Positions 42,744 through 53,564 of a stretch of DNA of 56,042 nt are shown here, piece after piece. The stretch is from an uncultured bacterium (GTDB lineage Bacteria > Planctomycetota > UBA1135 > GCA-002748355), in contig CALLZN010000063.1 of assembly GCA_937858895.1 (NCBI GenBank), positions 1 through 56,042 of the forward strand, in the 5' to 3' direction. Positions within the stretch are counted from its first letter, which is position 1. Each line of letters begins with the position of its first letter. The notes under the pieces are model-generated. The model searched no databases, was not told where the DNA came from, and saw only the letters and a list, made by a program, of their open reading frames with translations. The position numbers and the translations under genes were made by a program.

Positions 42744-44402
42744 GTGAGTAAACCTGTTTTCAACCTGGTCGGCTTGCACAAGGCCTTCGGCCAGAACGTC
42801 ATCCTCGACCGCATCAACCTGAGCTTCCTCGACGGCGCTCGGATCGGCGTCATCGGCAACAACGGCGCCGGCAAGACGACGCTCTTGCGCATCCTCGCGG
42901 GCGTTGACCGCGAGTATGACGGCCAGGCCTTGCCCGCCGACGGGCTGCGCATCGGCTACGTGCCGCAGGAGCCCGTCCTGCCCGACGAGTCGACCGTGCG
43001 CGAACAGCTCGAAGAGGCCGTCGCGCCGATTCGCCAGCTCGTCAAAGACTACGAAGACCTCGCGGCGCGCCTCGGCGAAGTGCTCAGCGACGACGAGATG
43101 CAGAAGGTCATGGAGAAGATGGAGCGGCTCCAGACCGAGATCGACCACCGCGACGCCTGGGAGTTGGACCGCCACATCGACCAAGCTTCCCACGCGCTCG
43201 GGCTACCGCCGCTCGACGCGAAGATCGGGCCGCTCTCGGGCGGCGAAAAACGTCGCGTCGCGATGTGCCAGGTCTTGCTCGAGCACCCCGACATGCTCCT
43301 GCTCGACGAGCCGACCAACCATCTCGACGCCAACACGGTGCACTGGCTCGAGACGCACTTGGCGAACTACCGTGGCACGATCATCCTCGTGACCCACGAC
43401 CGTTACTTCCTCGACAACGTCGCCAACTGGATGCTCGAGATCGAGCGCGGGCGCGCCATCCCCTACGAGGGCAACTACTCGTCGTACCTCGAGAAGAAGT
43501 CTGCCAAGCTCGACTCCGAGAAGAAGCAGGACGCCTCGCGCCAACGGCGCCTCAAGGCCGAGCTCGAGTGGATCCGCACCAACCCGAAGGCGCGCGCGAC
43601 CAAGAACAAGGCGCGCATCCGCCGCTACGAGGAGATGCGCCAGGAGCAAAAGGAACTGCGCGAAGAGGCCATCGACATCCAGATCCCGCCTGGGCCCAAG
43701 CTCGGCGACAAGGTGCTCGAAGTCCGCGACGTGTCGAAGAGCTTCGGCGAACGCACGCTCTTCGAGCACTTGAGCTTCGAGGTCGAACCGGGCGCCATCG
43801 TCGGCGTGATCGGCGAGAACGGCACCGGCAAGACGACGCTGATGAAGATGATCATGGGCGTCGAGCCCTACGACAGCGGCCGGATCGAGATCGGGCAGAC
43901 CGTGCAGGCTTGCTACGTCGACCAGAACCGCATCTCGCTCGACCCCGACAAGACCGTCTACGAAGAGATCTGCGACGGCCTGCACGAGCTGCCCTTCGGC
44001 CAGGGCTTCATCGCTGCGCGCGCATACTTGGCGCGCTTCAACTTCCGAGGCGAAGACCAGCAGCGCAAGGTCGGCTCGCTCTCGGGCGGACAGCGCAACC
44101 GCGTCCAGCTCGCCAAGCTGCTGCGCCATGGCGGCAACTTCATCATCCTCGACGAACCGACGAACGACCTCGACCTCCAGACTTTGCGCGTGCTCGAAGA
44201 GGCGGTCGAGAACTTCCCCGGTAGCGCCCTCATCGTCTCCCACGACCGCTACTTCTTGAATCGCGTCGTGACGCACATCCTCGCGCTCGAGGCGAACGGC
44301 AAGTGGCGCTTCGTCCTCGGTGACTACGACACGTATCGCGAGGTCAAAGAGCGCGAAGACGGCGCGTCGGACGTCGCGGGCACGCACAAGCGCCTGCGCT
44401 GA
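42744..44402 (+). CDS. ettA: energy-dependent translational throttle protein EttA (ABC-F)
   Basis: 552 residues from GTG 42744; the frame is open to 42693, but family length (about 555) fits the GTG. There are two ABC ATPase domains: Walker A GNNGAGKTTLL and GENGTGKTTLM; signatures LSGGEKRRVAMC and LSGGQRNRVQLA; Walker B LLLDEPTNHLD and IILDEPTNDLD. The linker carries the EttA hallmark IRTNPKARATKNKARI, which contacts the P-site tRNA on the ribosome. EttA gates the first elongation step according to energy status. It is cytoplasmic and probably transcribed alone. Confidence 0.95.
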   Translation: MSKPVFNLVGLHKAFGQNVILDRINLSFLDGARIGVIGNNGAGKTTLLRILAGVDREYDGQALPADGLRIGYVPQEPVLPDESTVREQLEEAVAPIRQLVKDYEDLAARLGEVLSDDEMQKVMEKMERLQTEIDHRDAWELDRHIDQASHALGLPPLDAKIGPLSGGEKRRVAMCQVLLEHPDMLLLDEPTNHLDANTVHWLETHLANYRGTIILVTHDRYFLDNVANWMLEIERGRAIPYEGNYSSYLEKKSAKLDSEKKQDASRQRRLKAELEWIRTNPKARATKNKARIRRYEEMRQEQKELREEAIDIQIPPGPKLGDKVLEVRDVSKSFGERTLFEHLSFEVEPGAIVGVIGENGTGKTTLMKMIMGVEPYDSGRIEIGQTVQACYVDQNRISLDPDKTVYEEICDGLHELPFGQGFIAARAYLARFNFRGEDQQRKVGSLSGGQRNRVQLAKLLRHGGNFIILDEPTNDLDLQTLRVLEEAVENFPGSALIVSHDRYFLNRVVTHILALEANGKWRFVLGDYDTYREVKEREDGASDVAGTHKRLR

Positions 44403-44519
44403 CTCCTCTGAGGGACACGGCGCAGCCGTGCCGGGGCGCCAGCGGGGCAGCGCGCGCCGCGAAGCCCCCGTCCCGTAGGGAAAGAAAGGTGGTACGATCT
44501 TCGCGGACGCGCGACGCCC

Positions 44520-44969
44520 ATGAAGACTGCCTCGCTCAGAATGCTCGCCCTCGCGGCGCTGCTGCTGCTCGGTGCCTGCCATCGCTGGCATGACCACGAC
44601 TGCAAACCGGTGTCGCTCTCGATCACCGTCGTCGATTCCAAGAACGCCGTCTGGCAAGGCATGACGGTCCGCCTGCTCGAGGCCTGGAACGAGTGGAGCG
44701 ACGACCGACGCCAAGGCAAGGACCCTTGGGCGACGCTGAAGACCGATGACCGCGGCGTCGTCTACTTCAACTCGGAGGACATCGCTTCGGCCGAGCTCGG
44801 CTTCCTCGAAGAGCCCAAAGGGATCGCCGTGCTGCACTCCGACCGTTGGCGCAACGAGGCGGTCTTCACGGTCGAAGTCGGCGATGACACGCTCGGCTGG
44901 ATCGAAGTCGAGATCCCGGTCCGCTTCCCGGCCACGCACCTCGACGTCGAGATCGAGTTCGAGCCGTGA
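44520..44969 (+). CDS. lipoprotein, function unknown
   Basis: 149 residues. The N-terminus MKTASLRMLALAALLLLGAC has a lipobox (LLGA before Cys20), so it should be lipidated and anchored in a membrane facing the periplasm. The rest is a single small beta-rich domain (SLSITVVDSKNAVWQGMTVR, TLKTDDRGVVYF, HLDVEIEFEP), similar to transthyretin/Cna-B-like folds. A His-rich segment (HRWHDHDC) follows the lipid site and could bind metal. No family is recognised. It is 117 bases downstream of ettA, with a small hairpin between (CACGGC/GCCGTG, 44416-44430). Confidence 0.8.
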   Translation: MKTASLRMLALAALLLLGACHRWHDHDCKPVSLSITVVDSKNAVWQGMTVRLLEAWNEWSDDRRQGKDPWATLKTDDRGVVYFNSEDIASAELGFLEEPKGIAVLHSDRWRNEAVFTVEVGDDTLGWIEVEIPVRFPATHLDVEIEFEP

Positions 44970-45161
44970 GGTCGGAAGGCGCTACCTCGACGACCTGAAC
45001 TTGGCCTGACGCGCCAGCGCTGAAGCGGAAAAAGCTCCCGACATGCTAGCCACCAGGCTGAACGTCGCAGCGCAGCGGAGCGGCTATAGTGTAAAGATGG
45101 CGGTTGATCGCTCGCTGTGATCCCGCCTCCCCTCACAGCTCCAGCCAAGGAACTCACTCGT

Positions 45162-46286
45162 ATGCAAGACATCACTCGCCGCCTGACCACGAAGTCCAGC
45201 ATCGCCTGCGTCGCCAGCGCCATCGCGATCCTCGCCGTTCCTGCTGCCGCGCAGGCCGCCAAGGTCATCCCCGCATCTGCCACGGGCGCGGACGCCAACG
45301 ACGGCTCCTACTTTCCTTTCGTCTACGAGGGGGGCTCGCGCACGCAGCACCTCGTCGTCGGCAAGTACATCGGCGTGAGCGCCGTGATCCAAGGCTTCGC
45401 CTATCGCCGTGATGGGGCCAACCAGAACGCCTACACGGCACGCTCCGTGCCCAACTTCACGGTGACGATGGGCACGACGAGCGTCACGCCTGCGACGATG
45501 TCGACGACCTTCGCGACGAACCGCACTGGCACGATGACGACAGTCTTCAACGGCACCTACAACCGCCCGGCCGTGCCCGTCATGCCCGGCCTCCAGCCCT
45601 TCTTGATCTCCTTCAAGTTGGCGACGCCGTTCATCTTTCAGAGCGCGCAGGGCAACTTGCTGATCGAGTTCTCCGAGGCCGGCCAGGCCAACCAGAAGAG
45701 CGAATACGTCGTCGACGCGCACCGCAACACGGCCAGCACCGGCTCGACGGCGACCTTCGGCGTCAACGGCCCCTTCCGCAGCGCCGAGACCTACAGCTTC
45801 ACCTGTCCGGACGCGAGGGGGCTGCTGCCGGGCGGCAGCCTGTCGCTCACAGCCAGCGGTCTCGCGAGCCAGTACCCCACAGCCGTCCTCTTCGGCTTCT
45901 CGAACGTCAGCTTCTCGCAGATTCCTCTGCCCTTCGACCTCACGGCCGTCGGCGCCAAGGGCAACTTCGCCTACATCTCGATCGACCTGACGGCCGTCCT
46001 GCCCCTGCAGGCGAGCGGCAGCAGCTTCGCGGGCACGCTCAAGTTCCCGCTACCGAACGACAAGAACCTCGCCGACCTCACGCTCTTCGCGCAGGCGCTC
46101 TTCCTCGATGCGTCGAGCAACAGCTTCGGCAGCGTCTGGTCGAACGGCGTCGCGATGAGCCTGGCCGGCGAAGGCCCTGGCCAACTGCTCTACCAGTCGG
46201 ATTCGACGAGCCCCACGGGCAGCTTCCTCTTCGGCAACCAGGCCACAGGCGCGCCCGTCATCCAGCTGACCGGCGGCGTGCAGTAA
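45162..46286 (+). CDS. exported protein with shared C-terminal beta module
   Basis: 374 residues from ATG 45162 (AAGGA ten bases upstream). Signal peptide about 1-34 (SIACVASAIAILAVPAAAQA). The first half (about 35-225) is beta-rich and starts from KVIPASATGADANDGSYFPF. The second half has AVLFGFSNVSFSQIPLPFDL and later LKFPLPNDKNLADLTLFAQA, closely matching the C-terminal module of the FG-GAP protein at 38354 and related to those at 19843 and 28320. No enzyme motif is seen. It is probably a surface or secreted structural protein. Confidence 0.82.
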   Translation: MQDITRRLTTKSSIACVASAIAILAVPAAAQAAKVIPASATGADANDGSYFPFVYEGGSRTQHLVVGKYIGVSAVIQGFAYRRDGANQNAYTARSVPNFTVTMGTTSVTPATMSTTFATNRTGTMTTVFNGTYNRPAVPVMPGLQPFLISFKLATPFIFQSAQGNLLIEFSEAGQANQKSEYVVDAHRNTASTGSTATFGVNGPFRSAETYSFTCPDARGLLPGGSLSLTASGLASQYPTAVLFGFSNVSFSQIPLPFDLTAVGAKGNFAYISIDLTAVLPLQASGSSFAGTLKFPLPNDKNLADLTLFAQALFLDASSNSFGSVWSNGVAMSLAGEGPGQLLYQSDSTSPTGSFLFGNQATGAPVIQLTGGVQ

Positions 46287-46314
46287 GCGCGCACGGCAGC
46301 AATGACTCCGCAAC

Positions 46315-47481
46315 TCACTCGGCGGCGCGGTTCTCGCGGGACATCTCCGCGACCCACTTGCGCGTGCCGATGCCATATTTGCGCAAGAAGCTGATTGCCT
46401 GAGTTGCGGGGTCGTCGTCGTCCTCCGGCGCCTCGACCACCGCGTCAGCGGGCAGTGATGTCGCTGGAACTTCGTTGCCACGCTTCGACACGATCGCGGC
46501 ATCCGACGCGAGCACCTCAGCGACACCATCGTTGGTAGCCGCTGCCGTCGCAACGATGCGTTGTCGCTGCTCGTCGTCGCTGAGGATCTCTTCGAGATCG
46601 ATCGTCCCCTTGAGCTTGCGCTGCGCATCCCGCTCGGCGTCGATCATGTGCGCGCTCTCGAGCAAGAGCGCCGTCGCCCCGAGCCGCACCTTCTGGAAGT
46701 GCTCGGTGCCGGCGTCCTCCATGAACTCGAAGTAGGTATCCTCGGCCGCGAAGAGCCGGTGGAAGAGGCGTTGAACCTGCTCTTCGAGTGCGCGCCGTAG
46801 GCCGGCCTCGCCGACGAGCTGCTGGATCTCGAAGTGACTCCCGAGGCGCCTACGTGAGCCACGGTACTTCATCAGGAGATCCCGGAGCACGTCACGATCG
46901 AGCGATCCTTGGTCGACGAGGATCTCGCCGAGGCGATCACGAATCGGTGCGTTGTCGCTCACCGCATGCACGACATCGCCGTCCTCGAACTCGAGCAAGA
47001 ACGTCTCACCAGGAGCCTTGGCCCGGAGGAGGCCCGTCTTCCGCTGCACGGAGATGAGCTCGACGACGCCCGCGAGTTCGATCGATGCGCTGTGGCCGTG
47101 AATACCTCGACGCGCCTTCTCCGCGATCTCGCCGTCGCGATCCAGCCAGTGACTGATCAAGCCGAGCGTCAAGAGGCGGGCATCGAATTCCTTCGGTTGG
47201 CCTTCGATCGTCGGCACAGTCGGCAGCAGCGTGAAGAGCTCTTGGAGGGACGCGGCCATGCTGCGCAGTGAGCGAACGACCTCCGAGCTCGCGATGAAGT
47301 TGCCGGGCCCGGGATCGCTGCGCTGCGAGAGCTCCGCCCGGAGTTGCTGGGTCAAGGAGCGCACATGCTGTTGCATGTCCTCGCAGAACATCGTCAAGTC
47401 CGTCAGCGAACGGCCGTCGCGCTTTCTTGCCATGTCGAACTTATCGACGGGCAAAGGAACGCAGCTGAGTTCGATCATCAT
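46315..47481 (-). CDS. DUF4388 (PATAN-type) protein
   Basis: 388 residues from ATG 47481; a start at 47436 (MARKRDGRSL) is also possible, and neither has a clear ribosome site. The DUF4388 segment is at about 125-215 (ASIELAGVVELISVQRKTGL, FLLEFEDGDVVHAVSDN), followed by the helical LGEILVDQGSLDRDVLRDLL motif often seen after DUF4388. The end is acidic then hydrophilic. It lacks membrane segments and is likely a cytoplasmic signalling protein, like the one at 22912. It is divergent from the uup-like gene (114 bases). Confidence 0.82.
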   Translation of the reverse strand: MMIELSCVPLPVDKFDMARKRDGRSLTDLTMFCEDMQQHVRSLTQQLRAELSQRSDPGPGNFIASSEVVRSLRSMAASLQELFTLLPTVPTIEGQPKEFDARLLTLGLISHWLDRDGEIAEKARRGIHGHSASIELAGVVELISVQRKTGLLRAKAPGETFLLEFEDGDVVHAVSDNAPIRDRLGEILVDQGSLDRDVLRDLLMKYRGSRRRLGSHFEIQQLVGEAGLRRALEEQVQRLFHRLFAAEDTYFEFMEDAGTEHFQKVRLGATALLLESAHMIDAERDAQRKLKGTIDLEEILSDDEQRQRIVATAAATNDGVAEVLASDAAIVSKRGNEVPATSLPADAVVEAPEDDDDPATQAISFLRKYGIGTRKWVAEMSRENRAAE

Positions 47482-47595
47482 CTGCCGCTAGCAGCGGCGG
47501 GTGGTCACCCTGTGCTGCATCCCAAGCAGCGCAGGGCGACGAGAAATGCAGACTCGAGATTCCGCTCGGAGCACCGGCCGGCTTAGATCGCGGCT

Positions 47596-49502
<1,907 letters not shown>

Positions 49503-49506
<4 letters not shown>

Positions 49507-51245
49507 CGGCGCTCGAAGCCGCCGCGAAGGCGCTCATCGCCGACGCTGCCGCCAAGGTCGCCGGCAGCGACTTTGATGCAGGGCAGCTCCCCTTCAGCCG
49601 CCCCAAGGACGCGAGCCACGGCGACGCGGCTCTCGCCTGTTTCCCGCTGGCCAAAGCCGCGCGGCTCGCGCCGCCAGCCGCCGCGGCGGCGCTGGCCGAC
49701 GCCTTGCGCGAACTCACAGCCGTTGGCGGCACTGCGATCGCGTCGGTCGAGGCCGTCGGTCCCTTCGTCAACTTGCGCTACTCGCGGGCCATGCTCGCCG
49801 AGGACGTGATTCGCGGGGTCCTCGAGCAGCGTGCGCCCTTCGGCCCTTGGGACAAGAACGACAAAACGATCGTCATCGACTACTCGTCGCCGAACATCGC
49901 CAAGCCCTTCCACTTCGGACACCTGCGCTCGACGGTCATCGGCGCCGCGCTGCGCCGCATCTACAAACACACGGGACACGGGGTCGTCGGCATCAACCAC
50001 CTCGGGGACTGGGGGTCGCAGTTCGGCAAGATCCTCGTCGCCTTCCAAGAATGGGGTGACATGGCGCGCCTGCGCGCCGACCCGATGCGGCACCTCTACG
50101 AGATCTACGTGCGCTTCAAGCGCGAGTCCGACGCCGATCCGAACTTGAACGATCGCGCTGCCGCCGCCTTCAGGCACTTGGAGTCGGGCGAAGACAACGT
50201 CGAACGGCAGCTCTGGCAAGAGCTGCGCGACATCAGCGTCGAGGCCTTCGCTGGCCCCTACCGGCGCCTCGCTGCCGAGTTCGAGGCGATCACGGGTGAG
50301 AGCTTCTACGAGGACAAGATCGACGCGACCCTGCAGGCCTTGAAGGGCGCCGGCATCACGACGATGTCCGAAGGCGCGCTCGTCGTCGAGCTCGACGGCA
50401 TGCCGCCCTGCATCCTCGTCAAGTCGGACGGCACGACGATCTACGCGACGCGCGACCTAGCGGCGCTCTTCTATCGCCGCGCGACCTATGGCTTCGACAA
50501 GGCGCTCTACGTCGTCGGCGGCGAGCAGAAGCTGCACTTCAAGCAGCTCATCGCCGTCATCCAGAAGCTCGGCTGGAAGGAAGCGGCGGGCATCGAGCAC
50601 GTCGACTTCGGCCTCGTGCTGACTTTCGACGCGGAAACCAAGCGTTGGACCAAGTTCTCGACGCGCGGCGGCAACGCCATCTTCCTCGACGAGGTCCTCG
50701 ATGAAGCTGTCGCCAAAGTTCGAACGATCATCGACGAGAAGAACCCGACGCTCGCCGACAAGGACGCTGTCGCAGAGGCGATCGGCGTCGGAGCCATCGT
50801 CTTCAACGATCTCAAGAACACGCGCATCAAGGACGTCAAGTTCGACTGGGACGAGCTCTTGAATTTCGAGGGTGAGACCGGGCCCTACGTCCAGTACGCG
50901 GGCGCACGCTTGGCGAGCATCCTGCGCAAGGCGGAGGTCGCCGTCGACGACTTCGACCTGAGCGACATTGCCTGGAACGAGCTCGAAGATGCCGACCAGG
51001 TGCTGCTCACGATGCAGGGATTCGCTTCCGTGCTCGAGCGCTGCATCGACAAGAACGAGGCCTACGTCCTGACCTCCTTCGTCACGTCGCTCGCGGCCGA
51101 TATTCACAGCTACTTGCGTGGGCACCACGTGCTGTCTGCCGAAGAACCGCTGCGGCGGGCGCGACTCGCCCTCGTCTTGGCGGCGCGCAACTTGATTCGC
51201 GACGGACTCGCTCTGCTCGGCGTCGCCTCACCCGAAGAAATGTGA
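49503..51245 (+). CDS. argS: arginyl-tRNA synthetase
   Basis: 580 residues from GTG 49503. GGGAG about eight bases upstream and the GTGA overlap with the previous stop favour it over ATG 49488. It is a class I synthetase: the HIGH motif is KPFHFGHLRST, the KMSKS counterpart is KFSTRGG, and the end has the ArgRS anticodon-binding helices (LLTMQGFASVLERCIDKNEA, LVLAARNLIRDGLALLGV). It charges tRNA-Arg with arginine using ATP. Length fits the family (about 570). apt starts one base after its stop. Confidence 0.96.
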
Positions 51246-51246
51246 C

Positions 51247-51762
51247 ATGAAGCTCGAAGACTACATTCGTGACATTCCGGACTTTCCAAAGCCGGGCATC
51301 ATCTTCAAGGACATCACGCCGCTGCTCGCGGACGCCAACGCCTTCCGCCTAGCAATCACAAAGCTTGCGAACGCCGTCGATGACTGCACCGCGACGAAGG
51401 TCGTCGGCATCGAGTCGCGAGGCTTCGTCTTCGGCGCTGCGCTCGCGCTCGAGCTCGGCTTCGGCTTCACTCCGATCCGCAAGAAGGGCAAGCTGCCGTA
51501 CGACACCGTGAGCCACGAGTATGCGCTCGAGTACGGGACGGACCACGGCGAGATGCACGTCGACGCCGTCGAGCGCGGCGAGAAGGTCATCATCGTCGAC
51601 GACCTGCTCGCAACGGGTGGGACGGTCGCCGCTGCGACGCACTTGATCGAGAGCGTCGGCGGTGAAGTCGAAGCCGTCGCCGTCCTCATCGAGTTGGCCT
51701 TTCTCGGCGGTCGCAGCAAGCTCGGCCGACATCGCTTCGAGTGCGTGCTGAGCTACAACTGA
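51247..51762 (+). CDS. apt: adenine phosphoribosyltransferase
   Basis: 171 residues. The N-terminus has IRDIPDFPKPGIIFKDITPL, typical of Apt. The PRPP-binding motif is VIIVDDLLATGGT, and the flexible loop is KKGKLPYDTVSHEYALEYG. It salvages adenine to AMP using PRPP. It starts one base after the argS stop and is probably the last gene of the uup-argS-apt transcript. Two hairpins follow. Confidence 0.96.
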   Translation: MKLEDYIRDIPDFPKPGIIFKDITPLLADANAFRLAITKLANAVDDCTATKVVGIESRGFVFGAALALELGFGFTPIRKKGKLPYDTVSHEYALEYGTDHGEMHVDAVERGEKVIIVDDLLATGGTVAAATHLIESVGGEVEAVAVLIELAFLGGRSKLGRHRFECVLSYN

Positions 51763-51767
51763 GCTCA

Positions 51768-51810
51768 GGCGCAGATCGATACGAAACCTTCGTATCGACC
51801 AATCTGCGCC
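51768..51810 (+). other. long stem-loop after apt
   Basis: GGCGCAGAT-CGATACGAA, loop ACC, TTCGTATCG, a 4-base bulge, then ATCTGCGCC: 18 base pairs. It begins five bases after the apt stop. An A-run, not a T-run, follows, so it is more likely an mRNA 3' stabiliser than an intrinsic terminator. Confidence 0.6.
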
Positions 51811-51906
51811 GCGGCTGAAAAAAATCTCAGATCCCAGCTCAAGCAAGACGCCGCATCTGCCGATACTTCTACCCGGCAGCCAGTGCATCCGCTTCGGGCT
51901 GCCACC

Positions 51907-51931
51907 GGGGGTTCGCCCCCGTTTCTTTCTC
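51907..51931 (+). terminator. intrinsic terminator upstream of the riboswitch
   Basis: CGGGGG, loop TTCG, CCCCCG, then TTTCTTTCT. It follows another stem (GGCAGCC 51876-51882 with GGCTGCC 51898-51904). It probably ends the apt transcript. Because the aptamer begins only ten bases later, the riboswitch promoter must overlap this region, or transcription must read through it. Confidence 0.75.
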
Positions 51932-51940
51932 AATGAGGGT

Positions 51941-52033
51941 TCTTCCCGATAAAGGCTGACTGTCGCGCGAGGAAACGCGGCACGACGCAAAGCCATGGGC
52001 TGTTCAACAGCGCCTGGTTGCCGAAGGAAGAAT
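51941..52033 (+). ncRNA. candidate cyclic di-GMP-I (GEMM-I) riboswitch
   Basis: The conserved GEMM-I strings are both present and in order: GACGCAAAGCC (51985-51995) and GGTTGCCGAAG (52017-52027). A closing stem P1 is perfect over 7 bp (TTCTTCC 51941-51947 with GGAAGAA 52027-52033). P2 is GTCGCG/CGCGGC (51963-51968 with 51977-51982, one G-U) with a GAAA-containing loop. P3 is GGGCTG/CAGCGCC with one bulge (51998-52015); it is shorter than usual. It sits about 330 bases upstream of a FliA/WhiG-like sigma gene. Known GEMM-I RNAs sense c-di-GMP and control motility, adhesion and related genes. The ligand is inferred, since some relatives sense cyclic GMP-AMP. Confidence 0.72.
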
Positions 52034-52360
52034 GAGGTTCGGTACTCGCGGCAGCTGCCCGACCCGAGCAGCGTGGTCGCTCGAACATTGCGGTTTCGGC
52101 ACCCCTGGCTCAGTCGACAGAACGCGAGTCGGTACTCGTGCTCGGGGATCCGAGCCGTCGTCCCTTGCAATGCCATCGTCGCAGGCAGGGAACGGCAAAT
52201 CCCCCGCGCTGGTTGCAACGTCATCGACTCCGCTCCCATGCTCGTACGTCCGCATATGCAGGCGCTACGACAAGGGTTGGAGTGCATCCATGCGTGGTGG
52301 TCGCCACCGCGGCGGCTCCCTGGGAAGTACCCCCGCCTGACCTCTGACCCTCTGACGACG

Positions 52361-53449
52361 ATGACGACCGCAACCCGCAAGCAGAAGAAGACTTCGACCT
52401 CCAAGAAGGCCGCGACGAAGAAGACCGCCGCAGCGCAAACTTCGACGAAGTCCCCCACGAAGGCACCTACGAGCAGCTCGCCGGCGCCCAAGAAGTCCTC
52501 GAAGAAGGCAGCGACAGCCGAGGCGGTCGAGCCGGCCGCGAAGCCAAAGCGCAGCCGCGCCACGACCGAAGTGCCGGTCACGAACATCGCGGCTCCGCAA
52601 GCAGTCAGCGCCGCAAAGCGGAGCGCTCGCGCGAGCACCACGGTCGAGGCCGACACGAAGGCCGACAAGCTCAGCCCGGCCGATCGCAAACGCCAAGAGC
52701 AAGAGCGCATCGACCAGATCTGGAAGACCTTCAAGCGCACCGGCGACGAGAACCTGCGCAACATCCTCGTCGAGTACCACTACCCGCTCGTGCGCTACAT
52801 CGCCGAGCGCTTGCTCCAGACCTTGCCCAAGTCGATCGACGTCGACGATCTGATCAGCGCTGGGACCTTCGGCCTCCTCGACGCGATCCGCGGTTTCGAT
52901 CTCAAGCGCGGCATCAAGTTCAAGACCTACTGCTCGACGCGCATCCGCGGCTCCATCCTCGACGAACTCCGTTCGCAGGATTGGGTGCCCCGTCTCGTCC
53001 GCCTCAAGGCCCACAAGCTCGACAAGGCCGTTTCGCGCCTCGAAGCTCTGCACGGACGCGAGGTCAACGACTACGAGCTCGCACAGGACCTCGAGATCAC
53101 GATGGAGGAACTCGCCAACCTCAAGGTCGAGGCCTCACCGAAGACGATGTTCTCGCTCTCCGAGAAGCTCGACGAGAGCGACGATGACCGCGACATGGAG
53201 AAGGTCGAGATCATCGAGGACAAGAAGGGCTGTGACCCGCTCCAGTCCTTGCACCAGCAAGACGTGCTGGACTTGATCACGAGCAACCTCACCAAGAAGG
53301 AGCGCCTCATCGTGATCATGTATTACTACGAGGGCCTCACCATGCGCGAGATCGGGGACATCATGAGCTTGACCGAGTCGCGTGTGTGCCAGATCCACTC
53401 GAACGTCATGGGACGCCTCAAGGCGCAGCTGGACGCGATCGCGGACTGA
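52361..53449 (+). CDS. FliA/WhiG-like alternative sigma factor with lysine-rich N-terminal tail
   Basis: 362 residues from ATG 52361; the frame is open back to 51995 but that part lies in the riboswitch leader. Residues 1-115 are a Lys/Ala/Thr/Ser/Pro tail (KKTSTSKKAATKK, SPAPKKSSKKAAT) like histone H1. Residues 116-362 are a sigma-70 core: region 2 has VDDLISAGTFGLLDAIRGFD, KRGIKFKTYCSTRIRG and DELRSQDWVPR; region 3 HGREVNDYELAQDLEITMEE; region 4 KKERLIVIMYYYEGLTMREI and LTESRVCQIHS. The pattern is that of motility/sporulation sigma factors (FliA, WhiG). It probably directs a c-di-GMP-linked regulon. Two chemotaxis-type genes follow. Confidence 0.9.
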   Translation: MTTATRKQKKTSTSKKAATKKTAAAQTSTKSPTKAPTSSSPAPKKSSKKAATAEAVEPAAKPKRSRATTEVPVTNIAAPQAVSAAKRSARASTTVEADTKADKLSPADRKRQEQERIDQIWKTFKRTGDENLRNILVEYHYPLVRYIAERLLQTLPKSIDVDDLISAGTFGLLDAIRGFDLKRGIKFKTYCSTRIRGSILDELRSQDWVPRLVRLKAHKLDKAVSRLEALHGREVNDYELAQDLEITMEELANLKVEASPKTMFSLSEKLDESDDDRDMEKVEIIEDKKGCDPLQSLHQQDVLDLITSNLTKKERLIVIMYYYEGLTMREIGDIMSLTESRVCQIHSNVMGRLKAQLDAIAD

Positions 53450-53564
53450 GTTCCGCGGGCGTCGGGCGAGCTTTGGTCGGCGCGGCAAGGGCCGTGACAT
53501 CGCGCCCGCCCGCCCGGCCTCCATGCCCTATCCCACAGTTCCGATGAAGGAGCGGGGGTAGGTG

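Noticed and set aside
43203..44939. A 578-codon open frame antisense to ettA
   Set aside because: Same shadow effect; ettA is unambiguous and the antisense product has no recognisable motif.
51946..51953. CCCGATAA as a sigma-28 type -10 box for an autoregulated sigma gene
   Set aside because: It lies inside the candidate aptamer (next to P1), and no -35 element is found at the right distance.
51995..52360. Upstream extension of the sigma factor to 51995
   Set aside because: It would begin inside the aptamer. The 122 extra codons have no sigma-like or tail-like composition, while ATG 52361 starts the Lys-rich tail.
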